64,000 bases of DNA from Tritrichomonas musculus. Lineage: Eukaryota > Parabasalia > Tritrichomonadida > Tritrichomonadidae. The position numbers were made by a program, and so were the translations under genes. Positions 39,202 to 48,869 of this stretch are shown in pieces. Every line of letters begins with the position of its first letter. Within the stretch, counting starts at the first letter, position 1. The stretch covers positions 1,048,501 through 1,112,500 of the forward strand of contig JAPFFF010000043.1 of NCBI GenBank assembly GCA_039105265.1. The letters run 5' to 3'. Under the pieces are notes generated by a model that was not told the DNA's origin, searched no databases, and worked only from the letters and a program-made list of their open reading frames with translations.

Positions 39202-39411
39202 AGCCTAAAGGCTAATAAATTACTTAAATTACTTAGTAAATTATCAATATATAACGATTTTCAAATGTTAAACTTTTTAAAAAGAATAGAAATGAAATAT
39301 ATATTTCAATTATCTTTTAACTGACAAAAATTATGGGTAATAATATAATATTTTAGAAAACTAATCAAGAATATGATTATAAATATATATTTTTTAATTA
39401 ATAATAATATT
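39202..39411. other. Intergenic DNA upstream of tRNA-Asn
   Basis: About 210 AT-rich bases between the tRNA 5' end and the stop of the COPII-like gene; no feature seen. Confidence 0.4.
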
Positions 39412-41679
39412 TTAAAACTTATAAATTCTTTTTATATTAGTAATTATATTGCTAATTGCTTGAATTTCCTCTTCATTCAATTCAATTCTAATTGTTGATA
39501 GAAGGACCACCTTATCCTGGTTTTTGTCTCCAAGGTCAGGTGCTTGTAACATTTTTGTCATTTCGTTTAGTTTGCTAACAAAGAAGAACGGCGGCAAGTA
39601 CAATGTCTCACTTTTGCTATTCAACAAAGTGAACAGCGAGTTGAAAAGAGAAATGAAATAGCTGTATCCCTGTGTCATTGTCATATAGATAATATCCACT
39701 CTAATCATCTCATTGAGAGGCGATGCGTCATCGATGAGTAGTGCTGTGAACAGCTCCACTATCTGGCCGACGATAGACAAAGAAGGTGTTGATGAGTTCT
39801 GGTTATTAAGAATCTGTGTAAAATTAACGTCCCATAAATCAGAATTGTTAAACTTCCCTGAAAAAGTTGTTTGTCCGTTAATACTCCAATTGAAATTAAA
39901 TAATGGCTTTCCAGTTAACATCTTTGATTTTAGAGCGTTAACTGCGCTTGATGAAGGAGAACCAGTGGGAATAATTGGGATCTGATTGTTCGACGTTATC
40001 GGGGACTGTGCGGTTGAGCTGGAAGGTGATGTGAGCTTCAGAACCGCTGACGATGATGTCGGTGATGATGCCCCTGTTGATGAGGTTGACGAGCGGCGCT
40101 TAAAGAAGGACGAGTGGGATGGTGTTGGCGAGTAGAAGGAGCTGTTTATGAGGCTTATCAAGAAGAATGATGCGCGCTGTTTAATGCACATCATTGTGAA
40201 GGGGGCAACGTTGATTGAGTCTGACCATTCGTGTGAAGAACAGGGGTCAGCGTTCTTTGGAATATTGGCCGACTTTTTGAATGATCTATTTGATATAAAA
40301 GTGCGACCATTTGAGAATTCAAAAATTGCTTGTAAGGCGAAATATTTCGCCTTATCATAAACTGCCGACTTAGAAACCGGCTGAAATGTGACATGTAACA
40401 TAAAATCACTTTGAAAATTATTGACCATAACCGTCGCATAATTTTTTAATTTGTTTGAATTCGTTCCACTTTTTGAATAAACTGAATTTGGCATCAATAT
40501 TTTATTCGCTGAAATCCACGCTATTTCAAGCTCTGGTGAAACGTGCAAAGAAATTTTCAGTTGCTTTGGTAAAAACGGTTTAATACAATATTTTATGTAT
40601 TCAATTAACTTGATTGATTTCACATCACTTGCCGATATGATACTATGTGTCCAACCGTTTTGGAAGGCCAATAAAAACGAGTCGTAATTAGAAAATTGAA
40701 TGTCGCTATCAAAATTATTTGAATCGTTTATTGAATTTGATGTATTGAAAAAGTTGCTGTCCATTTTCAAATTATCAAGACTTCGCTCTTTTCTGCTGTT
40801 GCCTTGATAGAGTGACAAATTGTCATAACTGCCTGTCTTTTCTGGTTCAAACGTTTTTCTATTGAAATATTTCTTTTCTATCGTTTTTTTATCGTTAATT
40901 TCAATGCAGTGAACTGAATAAGGAAGATTTAGTTTGATTTTCTTTGAAACCAATAAATGAAAGGGATAAAATAAGAAGAGATGATCAAGATATATCTTTT
41001 CTTCTGAATTTTCTGATGAGTCATTGAAAAGATTCTTTGAGAGTTCTGAAAACAAAATTGAAAAGGATCTCTCTGTGACGTAAAGATCTAGAACTATAAC
41101 TTGCACAATACTGAATGCATCGATGAGAGCATTGCCAAGATTTTCGGATGTGAAAAAATTGCTTGGATTTAAAGGTGGTAATTTGTCAAATGATAAATGA
41201 TCTGATATTCCATCATCTTGACGCGTTATAAAAATTGTAGTATCTTTAATTAAAAAAGCAAAAATAAAGCCATAATCATTAAATTCTTTTTGAAAATCGT
41301 TTGATGTTATTGTATAAATTATTTGTTGATAAAGTGATGATGATGACGATATGTCAAAAGCAAAGCACACGATTGACGAAAAAGGAGACTTTTTGCCAGT
41401 TATATTACTTTGAACTTCATGAGTATTATTATTTAATAAACAATCTGTATAAATAAACTTTTTGGTATTCGAATTATATGGCGTTTCAGGATGACAGATT
41501 GGGCATACTTTCCCCTGCGATGTTTTATATGCACCACATTTATCACAAATTAAAAATTTTGGAGACTCAATCGAAACATCATCTTCATGTGGAAGGGTTA
41601 ATGTGCATCCCCATAATTTTGAATAACTAGGACTGTCATCTGAAAATAAAAAACTTGATGTTGGATATACGATTTTCAA
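39412..41679 (-). CDS. Sec23/Sec24-like COPII coat protein (divergent)
   Basis: A 755-residue protein. Residues 45-62 form a zinc ribbon, CDKCGAYKTSQGKVCPIC, and a trunk-like domain starts at about 103 (VCFAFDISSSSSLYQ), followed by a beta-sandwich and helical region; this order matches Sec23/Sec24, which form the inner COPII coat on vesicles leaving the endoplasmic reticulum. A Ser/Thr/Pro-rich insertion lies at about 545-610. It is short for Sec24 (no long N-terminal tail). Which of the two paralogues it is I cannot decide. The start is odd: the frame begins at TTG (41679) and no ATG precedes it before the in-frame stop at about 41717; an intron, a non-ATG start or a lost ATG are possible. 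It is transcribed away from the bromodomain gene. Confidence 0.6.
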   Translation of the reverse strand: MKIVYPTSSFLFSDDSPSYSKLWGCTLTLPHEDDVSIESPKFLICDKCGAYKTSQGKVCPICHPETPYNSNTKKFIYTDCLLNNNTHEVQSNITGKKSPFSSIVCFAFDISSSSSLYQQIIYTITSNDFQKEFNDYGFIFAFLIKDTTIFITRQDDGISDHLSFDKLPPLNPSNFFTSENLGNALIDAFSIVQVIVLDLYVTERSFSILFSELSKNLFNDSSENSEEKIYLDHLFLFYPFHLLVSKKIKLNLPYSVHCIEINDKKTIEKKYFNRKTFEPEKTGSYDNLSLYQGNSRKERSLDNLKMDSNFFNTSNSINDSNNFDSDIQFSNYDSFLLAFQNGWTHSIISASDVKSIKLIEYIKYCIKPFLPKQLKISLHVSPELEIAWISANKILMPNSVYSKSGTNSNKLKNYATVMVNNFQSDFMLHVTFQPVSKSAVYDKAKYFALQAIFEFSNGRTFISNRSFKKSANIPKNADPCSSHEWSDSINVAPFTMMCIKQRASFFLISLINSSFYSPTPSHSSFFKRRSSTSSTGASSPTSSSAVLKLTSPSSSTAQSPITSNNQIPIIPTGSPSSSAVNALKSKMLTGKPLFNFNWSINGQTTFSGKFNNSDLWDVNFTQILNNQNSSTPSLSIVGQIVELFTALLIDDASPLNEMIRVDIIYMTMTQGYSYFISLFNSLFTLLNSKSETLYLPPFFFVSKLNEMTKMLQAPDLGDKNQDKVVLLSTIRIELNEEEIQAISNIITNIKRIYKF

Positions 41680-42460
41680 TTTAACTATTTGGCCTTTTAC
41701 CTTTTTGAAAGAAATTTAAATATACTTTTGATTGAATAAATAAACTTATTTAATCTCCTCTGAAATTTTTCAATTATTTTATTCATTTCAATGAAATTAA
41801 TAAATATTTTTAAGCATTTTATTATATATGTTTGAGGTAATATGTTTTGTTATACTAAGGATAATTTTCAAAAAATAAATTTTGTTCTATGAGAGAGATT
41901 AGAAAAAGTTTCAAATATAATCATTATTTTTTATTTTTTATTTCATTTTCTCTTTTTCTGAAATAACGTTCGTTTTTATAAAAAATATTATATTCTGTTA
42001 AAAAAGAAAATTATGATTTATTTATTTTATTTTTTGATTTCATATATAAAAATTGCCATGAATTATAAAAAATAATCTTTAATTTCAAATATTAAATAAA
42101 ATAAACCTCGATTTTTAAATATGGGAATATTTTGAAAAAAATTTGAATTTTTTATCAAAAATAAACTTTTTTTTTTCAAAAATTTTAAATAAAATTATAG
42201 AATTAAATCATATTTAACTCAAATAAAAAAAAATCCTTAATTGTATTTTATATTGTAATTTTAAATGTAAATTATTAGTTATTACATAATTTTATTATTT
42301 TAAATTATTTTTAAATTTTTTTATTGTGTAAATTTAATAAAATAGCCAAAAATGATTAAAGAAATAAAGAAAATTAATAAAATTTAATTACCTTTTTGAG
42401 AGAAAGGTAAAAATAAAACCGACTTTTAAATTTTCATAAAAATATATCCACATAGAAATA
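41680..42460. promoter_or_regulatory. Divergent intergenic region with shared TTACCTTTTTGARAG motif
   Basis: The 780 bases between two divergent genes contain TTACCTTTTTGAAAG at 41697-41711 and TTACCTTTTTGAGAG at 42388-42402. The second is half of an inverted repeat (TTACCTTT...AAAGGTAA). CCTTTT resembles the CCTTTW (M5) core motif reported near transcription starts of Trichomonas vaginalis. TCATA at 42434-42438, 23 bases before the bromodomain ATG, fits the initiator consensus. The rest is plain AT-rich sequence. Confidence 0.4.
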
Positions 42461-43918
42461 ATGTTTTCAGACTTTTCAAGAGCCCATGCAATTCGAGTCA
42501 TGGAGACGCTTGCGAACTATCCATGCGCTAAACTTTTTCTTTATCCTGTAAATTCGCACAGTGAAGGAGCATACGACTATTACCAAATTATCAAAAAGCC
42601 GATGGATATTACATCAATAATTAATAATCTTTTAAATGGAAGATACAAAAATTTTTCTGATTGGAAGCGTGACGTTTACCTGATACTCCAAAATTCCAAA
42701 ACATATAACGGACCAGATTCTTACATTACAATTTTAGCTTCGCAATTGATTGATCATTTCGATCGCGAATTCAGTAGCTTTTATTCTTATGACTCTAGCA
42801 TTTGGAAGCAAGAATTTCAAAGAATTTCAGAAAAGCTTAAGATTATGATCAACGAAGGAGATCATGGAAAATTCGGCGATGCATATAAGAAAGCTATTGA
42901 AGCATCTAACAGAGGCGATAAATTTTTTCAATCTCTTTCCAATCCAACTACAATTAATGTTGACAATCAACTAACGAATCCAAAAATCATGCTAAATAAG
43001 CCATTGAATCGCTTTGTTTCATCAAGTATTACAAGTAATCAATCATTTTCTAAAAATACTTCATCTGCAGTTAAAGATGACTTTGATTCTCCTCCGGAAA
43101 TTTCAGATGAATCAAAAGGTGGCCCAAGTCATCCAAATTCACAGTTTCATTCTTTCGAATTGTCAGCCTCGAAAAACAATATTTATTCAAATGATCTTAA
43201 AAAAGAAACCTCTCGTCCCTCTGAAATTCACTTTAATAGTATATTTGAAGGAATTAATATCCACGATCTTCCTCCTCAGATGGTTTTGTCTGGGGACAAT
43301 ATACGACCAAATATCAGTTCAAATACTACTATAAATAACATTCCAAAAGAAGCATTATCTCCTCCTTCTTCATCTATGCAAAAACAAAAGCTCCCAAGCA
43401 TCTTTGGAAACATGCAGTTTGAGAGCCTCCCACCAATATTTGGAACAGATTTAAATCAGAATTCGTTCTCAAATCTTTTTAATGAAAATGAAGTAAAAAG
43501 ACAAAACGAAAGCAATTTAGAGCACAATATTGATTTTCAATCCAACGCGTTTGGAGTCAATAATACTAGTTCAAGAGATATGAACAATATTAATAATATT
43601 GACTCTTTTGCTAAGGCTACTTCTGACAAAAATACAACAAGGTACATTCCTCAACCAGTTTTAATGCCAGTTCCTGCAATTGCCCAAATGCAATCTCGTC
43701 CAACATTACAATCTACTGTATTAAGTAACAAAAATGCAATTTACACAACTGGAAATGAAAATGCAATAAATAATTCATCGTTTATAAATGGTGTTGGTAG
43801 AAATTACGGATCAACTGGTTATTATGGATATGAAAATAACAAAGAAAAATTTTCAAATGAAAGGAAAGAAGAGTCTTTTGATAATAGCGGGCCCATTGAT
43901 GTAACTGATTATTTTTAA
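42461..43918 (+). CDS. Bromodomain protein
   Basis: A 485-residue protein with a single bromodomain at about residues 5-110: LFLYPVN (25-31), DYYQIIKKPMDI (39-50), DVYLILQNSKTYNG (71-84) with the acetyl-lysine-binding Asn at 83, and a final helix ending near 108. Such domains read acetylated histones. Residues 150-485 are Ser/Asn/Pro-rich without a second domain and are probably disordered; the tail ends GPIDVTDYF. There is no kinase, acetyltransferase or ET domain, so it is a short single-bromodomain factor, of which trichomonads have several. The ATG is the first in frame and follows a likely initiator. A nuclear chromatin reader is the natural reading. Confidence 0.88.
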   Translation: MFSDFSRAHAIRVMETLANYPCAKLFLYPVNSHSEGAYDYYQIIKKPMDITSIINNLLNGRYKNFSDWKRDVYLILQNSKTYNGPDSYITILASQLIDHFDREFSSFYSYDSSIWKQEFQRISEKLKIMINEGDHGKFGDAYKKAIEASNRGDKFFQSLSNPTTINVDNQLTNPKIMLNKPLNRFVSSSITSNQSFSKNTSSAVKDDFDSPPEISDESKGGPSHPNSQFHSFELSASKNNIYSNDLKKETSRPSEIHFNSIFEGINIHDLPPQMVLSGDNIRPNISSNTTINNIPKEALSPPSSSMQKQKLPSIFGNMQFESLPPIFGTDLNQNSFSNLFNENEVKRQNESNLEHNIDFQSNAFGVNNTSSRDMNNINNIDSFAKATSDKNTTRYIPQPVLMPVPAIAQMQSRPTLQSTVLSNKNAIYTTGNENAINNSSFINGVGRNYGSTGYYGYENNKEKFSNERKEESFDNSGPIDVTDYF

Positions 43919-45317
43919 CTATTTTTGTTAGAAAAGAATTAATTTTTTTTTTTTTAGTTTGTGATCTTTTTAATTTGCAATAAAAGTTTTGTTTTCCTGA
44001 AATTGAAAATATTTATCAAAATATTAAGTTAAATTGTTTTATCTCGTACGAGAATAATGCATATATCTGGAAAATAATGAGTATTTGAAGCATAAAACCT
44101 TCATTCTTTCATATTAACTTTTTGAAATATCATTCAATTTAAATTAAAATCTTTTGGATTATCGTATTTTTCAATTCCACTTTTTCAAAGGTAAAAAGAT
44201 AAAATAATTTTATCTTAATAAAAAAAGATAAAATAATATTTATTTTAAATGAATTAAAATCTACATTTTATTAATAATATGTATATATTAAATAAATGAT
44301 TAATCTGCATTATTGCTTATTAAAAAAATGCATCAGATTAAAAACAAAAATAAAATTATTACGAATTATATATGGTTAAAATCATGATAGTCATAGGTCA
44401 TTATCCAGGCTAAGTTCATTCAATTTTTTCACGATGGTGACTCGAAAAAAAAGTTAGAAATTTTGACCAAATATGGAATTGATATATTTTTCATATTATC
44501 AAGAGTAGAATAATAATGCATAAATAAATATTGAAAATAGTATTTTTTTCATATATCCGAAATGAGGCTTCTATTGAAAAAGTGGAGCAGAAAAAACGAT
44601 ATTCTAAATCTTTTTATCATCAAATTATTATCATATAAAAAGAATGTGAATGATTCACAATTATTACTCCTGTAGAAATTTGAAGATACTTATATACTGA
44701 TTGTTTGATTTAGGAAAAAATCAATTACGTAGAATCTCTTTAACAATGTTTTTAACAAATTGAAAATCAAAACAATGATGTTTTCTAACCATAAATACTT
44801 CCTTAAAAGTTTGGAAAAATATATATGCATCAATGGGACGAGCCAAATAAAAAAAACTTATTAAAAAGAATCATACTTGGAATTAATCTCCTAATAAGAA
44901 AACTTCAAATGTTGATATGCTGAGGAAAACTTGAGAATTAGATTTTTATTCAGTTTAAGTTTATTTTTATACATACAATAACACGCAATTATATTTAAAA
45001 TTTCATTTTGAATTAATAGTATTCTATTTCATGAATTGGTCATTCATCGAAAGTTATACTAAACTGGTTTCAGTAAATCGGAACAGTTTTTGAAATAAAG
45101 TTTTTATTTTTCAATTAAATTCTTTCAAAATATCATATAACAACAAGAAGGTTTAATAGAAAAAGTTAAGATTTCTTTTTTGGAAATAATTTGTTCTATA
45201 TTTTACCAAATTTAGATATAAATTTTGGCCTACAAATTGCATGAGCTTGATATATGTGAGACGATCAAAAACATAAGGAGGATCTTCTTTGGGAACTTTT
45301 CATAAATCATGATAATG
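43919..45317. other. Intergenic AT-rich DNA
   Basis: About 1.4 kb with no gene, RNA or clear repeat that I can support. It probably includes outer parts of the degraded Tc1/mariner element that follows, but no terminal inverted repeat was found. Confidence 0.35.

Positions 45318-45349
<32 letters not shown>
45318..45349. repeat. T14-A18 homopolymer pair
   Basis: Fourteen Ts followed directly by eighteen As; the two runs can pair with each other. Confidence 0.9.
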
Positions 45350-45659
45350 TAAGGTGTTATTGTTTTACCTCCAACTCTACTACAAAATTGTAGTCTATAT
45401 TTGAATGATCGAACTAAATTATTGACCTTTGTTGCGTCAATTGATCTCCATTCTCTTTGAATGGCTTCAATTAATTCGACCTTGTTTTTCGGTTTAAAGT
45501 CATTTGGATAATTTGAAATTCTGAATTTAATGATGCTTCACATCATTTCTATTGGAGAAAGGTCCGGCCAATTGGCCGGTCATCCACAAACTAAATTACA
45601 TCGACTACAAAAATAATCGAGAACTTCACTTTTTGAATGCATTTTGGCTCCATGTTGTT

Positions 45660-45696
<37 letters not shown>

Positions 45697-46000
45697 AACT
45701 TTTGAATGCTTTTTGAGCGTCCTCAAATGTATCTTTCCGAACATTTCTAAGTAAGTTACTGAATTTACAGAACAATCATAAAAATATAAATCAGGTTTAA
45801 AATTAATCCCAATTGAAACCCAAGCTAAAACTGATATAGGGAACTTTTCAAATTCTGCCTAATTTTTTTCTGAATAATTACCTTTTTGCCTATATATCAT
45901 ATGAGAATCTGGACCGTTTTGAAACTTGCATTCATCTGTAAACACAATGTTTTCAAAATATATTTCTTCTAAATATAATGTTTCATTTCATTAAGAAGAT
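45350..46000 (-). pseudogene. Tc1/mariner-family transposase remnant
   Basis: On the minus strand two blocks of a DDE transposase are readable: ENIVFTDECKFQN (about 45950) with the first catalytic Asp in FTDE, continuing to AWVSIGINFKPDLYFYD, and WPANWPDLSPIEMM (about 45560), the region around the last catalytic acid, continuing to IQREWRSIDATKVNNLV. These are hallmarks of Tc1/mariner enzymes. A run of 33 As at 45661-45693 interrupts the part between them, and in-frame stops occur (near 45855, 45590, 45540). The N-terminal DNA-binding part was not found. It is a dead copy. Confidence 0.8.
45661..45693. repeat. A33 homopolymer inside transposase remnant
   Basis: Thirty-three uninterrupted As; poly-T on the transposase strand. 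Confidence 0.9.
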
Positions 46001-46358
46001 GCATTCCCCTATGCCTTGGATAACTGGAATGAAACTAAGGAATCAACAAAGCAAAAACAAAAAATAAAGTATTCAGAAAACACCCATTCTTTCTTTTTGA
46101 AAGTTAATTTCCCCAACTACGTTGATCTAAAATCTCCAAATTGAAAAATATTTAAAAAATTTAGTACAAGAAAACAATCTATGATTCAATTCAAGGAAAT
46201 AAAACAGTGAAGAGAAAATACCTTTCATATTCGCCTCCGAGTAATAATTATCTGATAAAAGATATCCTCATAAAAGTTTTCAGCATACCATTAACATTGA
46301 GTAAAAATATTAATATACTCATTAAGGATTTCATTGGACTAGATTTGTTCCTATAGGG

Positions 46359-46360
46359 AA

Positions 46361-46386
<26 letters not shown>
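46359..46386. repeat. A28 homopolymer
   Basis: Twenty-eight As followed by an AT-alternating stretch. Confidence 0.9.
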
Positions 46387-46392
<6 letters not shown>

Positions 46393-46670
46393 TATATATA
46401 TTAAAAAACACTATTTGGATATTTATCTTCTTTTATTTGATGGTACCTTTGTAAAGCTTTTCTCTTTTAATATCTTTTTTCTTTTCTTTTGGCTTCCAAA
46501 TGCATTACTTTTTTACAGGGCCAATTTCAAAAAAATTAAAATATGTATCAGTTTCATTAGATCTTAAAACATCAATACCCATCAGAGCATTTCAGCTAAT
46601 AAACCAAAAACTAGTTAATGCGTTTGAAATAGTTTAATCTGGATGAAATAATATGCATCAAAAGCTCTAT

Positions 46671-46672
<2 letters not shown>

Positions 46673-46728
<56 letters not shown>
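46673..46728. repeat. T56 homopolymer
   Basis: Fifty-six uninterrupted Ts, the longest run of the window. It stands between the Tc1/mariner remnant and an inverted-repeat element. Its exact length may be affected by sequencing. Confidence 0.85.
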
Positions 46729-46729
<1 letters not shown>

Positions 46730-46909
46730 ACCTCGAAAGCAATAGTTATATATATTTTTATAACACGAATTAAACTAAACTAAATTAATATGTCATATTA
46801 TTTTAAATATTTTAAATATTTTTTTCAAAGATAACAACAAAATTAATTAACACTTTTTGAGATAACATTTTGGTCTTAAAAAACTTAAAATTCTGAACTA
46901 TTAAATTAA

Positions 46910-47868
46910 TTATACTTAATAGACTTGTGCAAAGTCCAGGACAATAAAACTTTTCAAGGACAAACGCAGGACTTAGGACTAGGCTTGTTATTCTGATATC
47001 AATTATCAGGTTTGGCACTTTTTTTAACTCAGATAATCGATAATAAAATGCTATCGATTGGAACTTTTTATTGTAGAATTCGATTATCAAGTATGAAATG
47101 TGATACAAAAAAAATATGCTTTTGATATCGAATCTTGATTAATCGAAATTAATACCTGAAAAAAACATTAAAAATAGTATTTTAATGGCATAATATAAAT
47201 ATATTCTAACTTATTATGTAAAAGAATCGGATTTTATTAGATTTTATAACGGATATGTGAAGTAATCAGTTAAAAAAGTTTACAAAATTTTAATACGTTA
47301 AAAAATTTTCAATATTGATAATCGATCTTTTATTTTCATTCATTATTGATATCAGAGATAAAATTTTTGATTTGATATTGATATCAGAAAAATGGATCAA
47401 TTATCAATATCGAAAATCGCGACTTAACAAGCCTACTTAGGACTTTGTCAGGACCATTTTTTTTTTTTAAGAAAAAAAATGACATATTAAATTTTATTGA
47501 AAAAAACTATATATTCAACTTTTCCTTTTAATATGGATTTTTTTAAAAATCTATAAATATATAAATAAAAAAAGATTGTTCACTTAATATTTTACTGATT
47601 TTATAACTTATATATGAAATTATCCGTTTTAATGAGAATTAAAAACTTTCGGGCAGAATTAAATGATCAACATATAATTATTTGAGTATTTTAATAAAAG
47701 CATATTTTAAACAAAAAATATCAAAAATTATATTAACGCATTTTTTTAAAACAAAAATATAATAAAAATATCAAATATGTGTCCTAAATTCAAAGATAAA
47801 AATGTTTTTTAAATTAACTAAGTTTGTTTATTTTGTCCAGGACTTTGCTCAAGTCTACTACTTAAAAT
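46910..47868. mobile_element. MITE-like element with terminal and inner inverted repeats
   Basis: The ends 46910-46942 and 47835-47868 are imperfect inverted repeats of 33 bases around GACTTGTGCAAAGTCCAGGAC. A second inverted pair lies inside (46965-46990 against 47418-47448, around AGGACTTAGGACTAGGCTTGTTA), so two related copies may be nested. The inner part is rich in GATATC and ATTATC words. The phrase TTGGTCTTAAAAAACTTAAAAT flanks both sides in direct orientation (about 46870 and 47910). The 98-residue minus frame at 46812-47108 crosses the element edge and is not a gene. Confidence 0.5.
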
Positions 47869-47885
47869 ACTTTATTATTATTATT

Positions 47886-48056
47886 ATTATTATAATGCTT
47901 AAAAGATATTGGTCTTAAAAAACTTAAAATACTTTATTATTATAATTATTATTATTATTAAGAATTAAAAACGTTTCTATGATTAGCAAAATACTATTGA
48001 CTATTTAATCATTTTCCATTTTTTATATTATCAATATCTTTTAAGCATTATAATAA
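47886..48056. repeat. 25-base inverted repeat
   Basis: TTATAATGCTTAAAAGATATTG (to 47911) and its reverse complement at 48032-48056 flank 120 bases with TTA-rich microsatellites. Confidence 0.6.
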
Positions 48057-48869
48057 AACTTCTTCTTTTATTTAAAAACAATAATAACAACAAACATTTC
48101 CAAAAAAATCATCTTAAATGAGCCGTCAATAAGGTAATTGAATGATAATTAGCCAATGCTTTTAAAAAAAAAATTGAATTCGAAATCAATTTGCTTTGAA
48201 ATATACTTTACTAAGTAAAGGAAATAGTAGTATGTTTGATTTTTGCGCTTCAGATTATTTTAAATGAGTATATTTGGCATATTTGGCTCATGATTTTGTT
48301 TCGCAATTGAAAAGCCAAAAAATTCAAATTTCGTATTAGTAAACAACTGTTAACATTCTTTTTTGTTCATGCCTTCTCTCTTTTTTGGTTAAAATGAATT
48401 TATAATAATTTCGTTACGAAAGTGAAAATTAAACTAAAAAAGTTATGTGATAAATTTTTTAAAAATTTTGGTGGTTACATTTTTCGTTACAAAAGTGGGT
48501 TTTATCGTTACAAAAGTGAAGCAACTGTATATTTTCAATAAATTTATTTCTATCCATTTTTTGTTCATTGCGAATTAAATAAAGTTAAATATGCTTATTG
48601 TAATAAATCATATTAAGAAAAATGATTTTTTTTTTTTTTAAATACTTTTTTTTTTTCAATTATTGAATTCCTTTCAAAACGATTTTTTATTTTCTGAATT
48701 TTTTTTTTTTTTCCTCAATGTTTCAAAATACTCTCAAATTTGAAAATCTTGCTTTTGAAAATTTCTATATACTATTCAAACCTAAATTTGAAATAAAGTT
48801 GAAATGTAAACTTATCAAATTATATAGGGGTTTATTGAAAATTCAATTGTAATCAAAATAATTATTTCA
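48057..48869 (+). promoter_or_regulatory. Upstream region of the phosphatase gene, with three TCGTTACRAAAGTG words
   Basis: About 800 AT-rich bases. The 14-mer TCGTTACRAAAGTG occurs at 48411-48424, 48484-48497 and 48505-48518, 350-460 bases before the ATG. No other copy was noticed in the window. Whether it is a regulatory site or part of an old repeat is open. Long T-runs follow at 48627-48720. Confidence 0.35.

Noticed and set aside
46812-47108. 98-residue minus-strand frame
   Set aside because: Crosses the border of an inverted-repeat element and has composition of translated AT-rich DNA.
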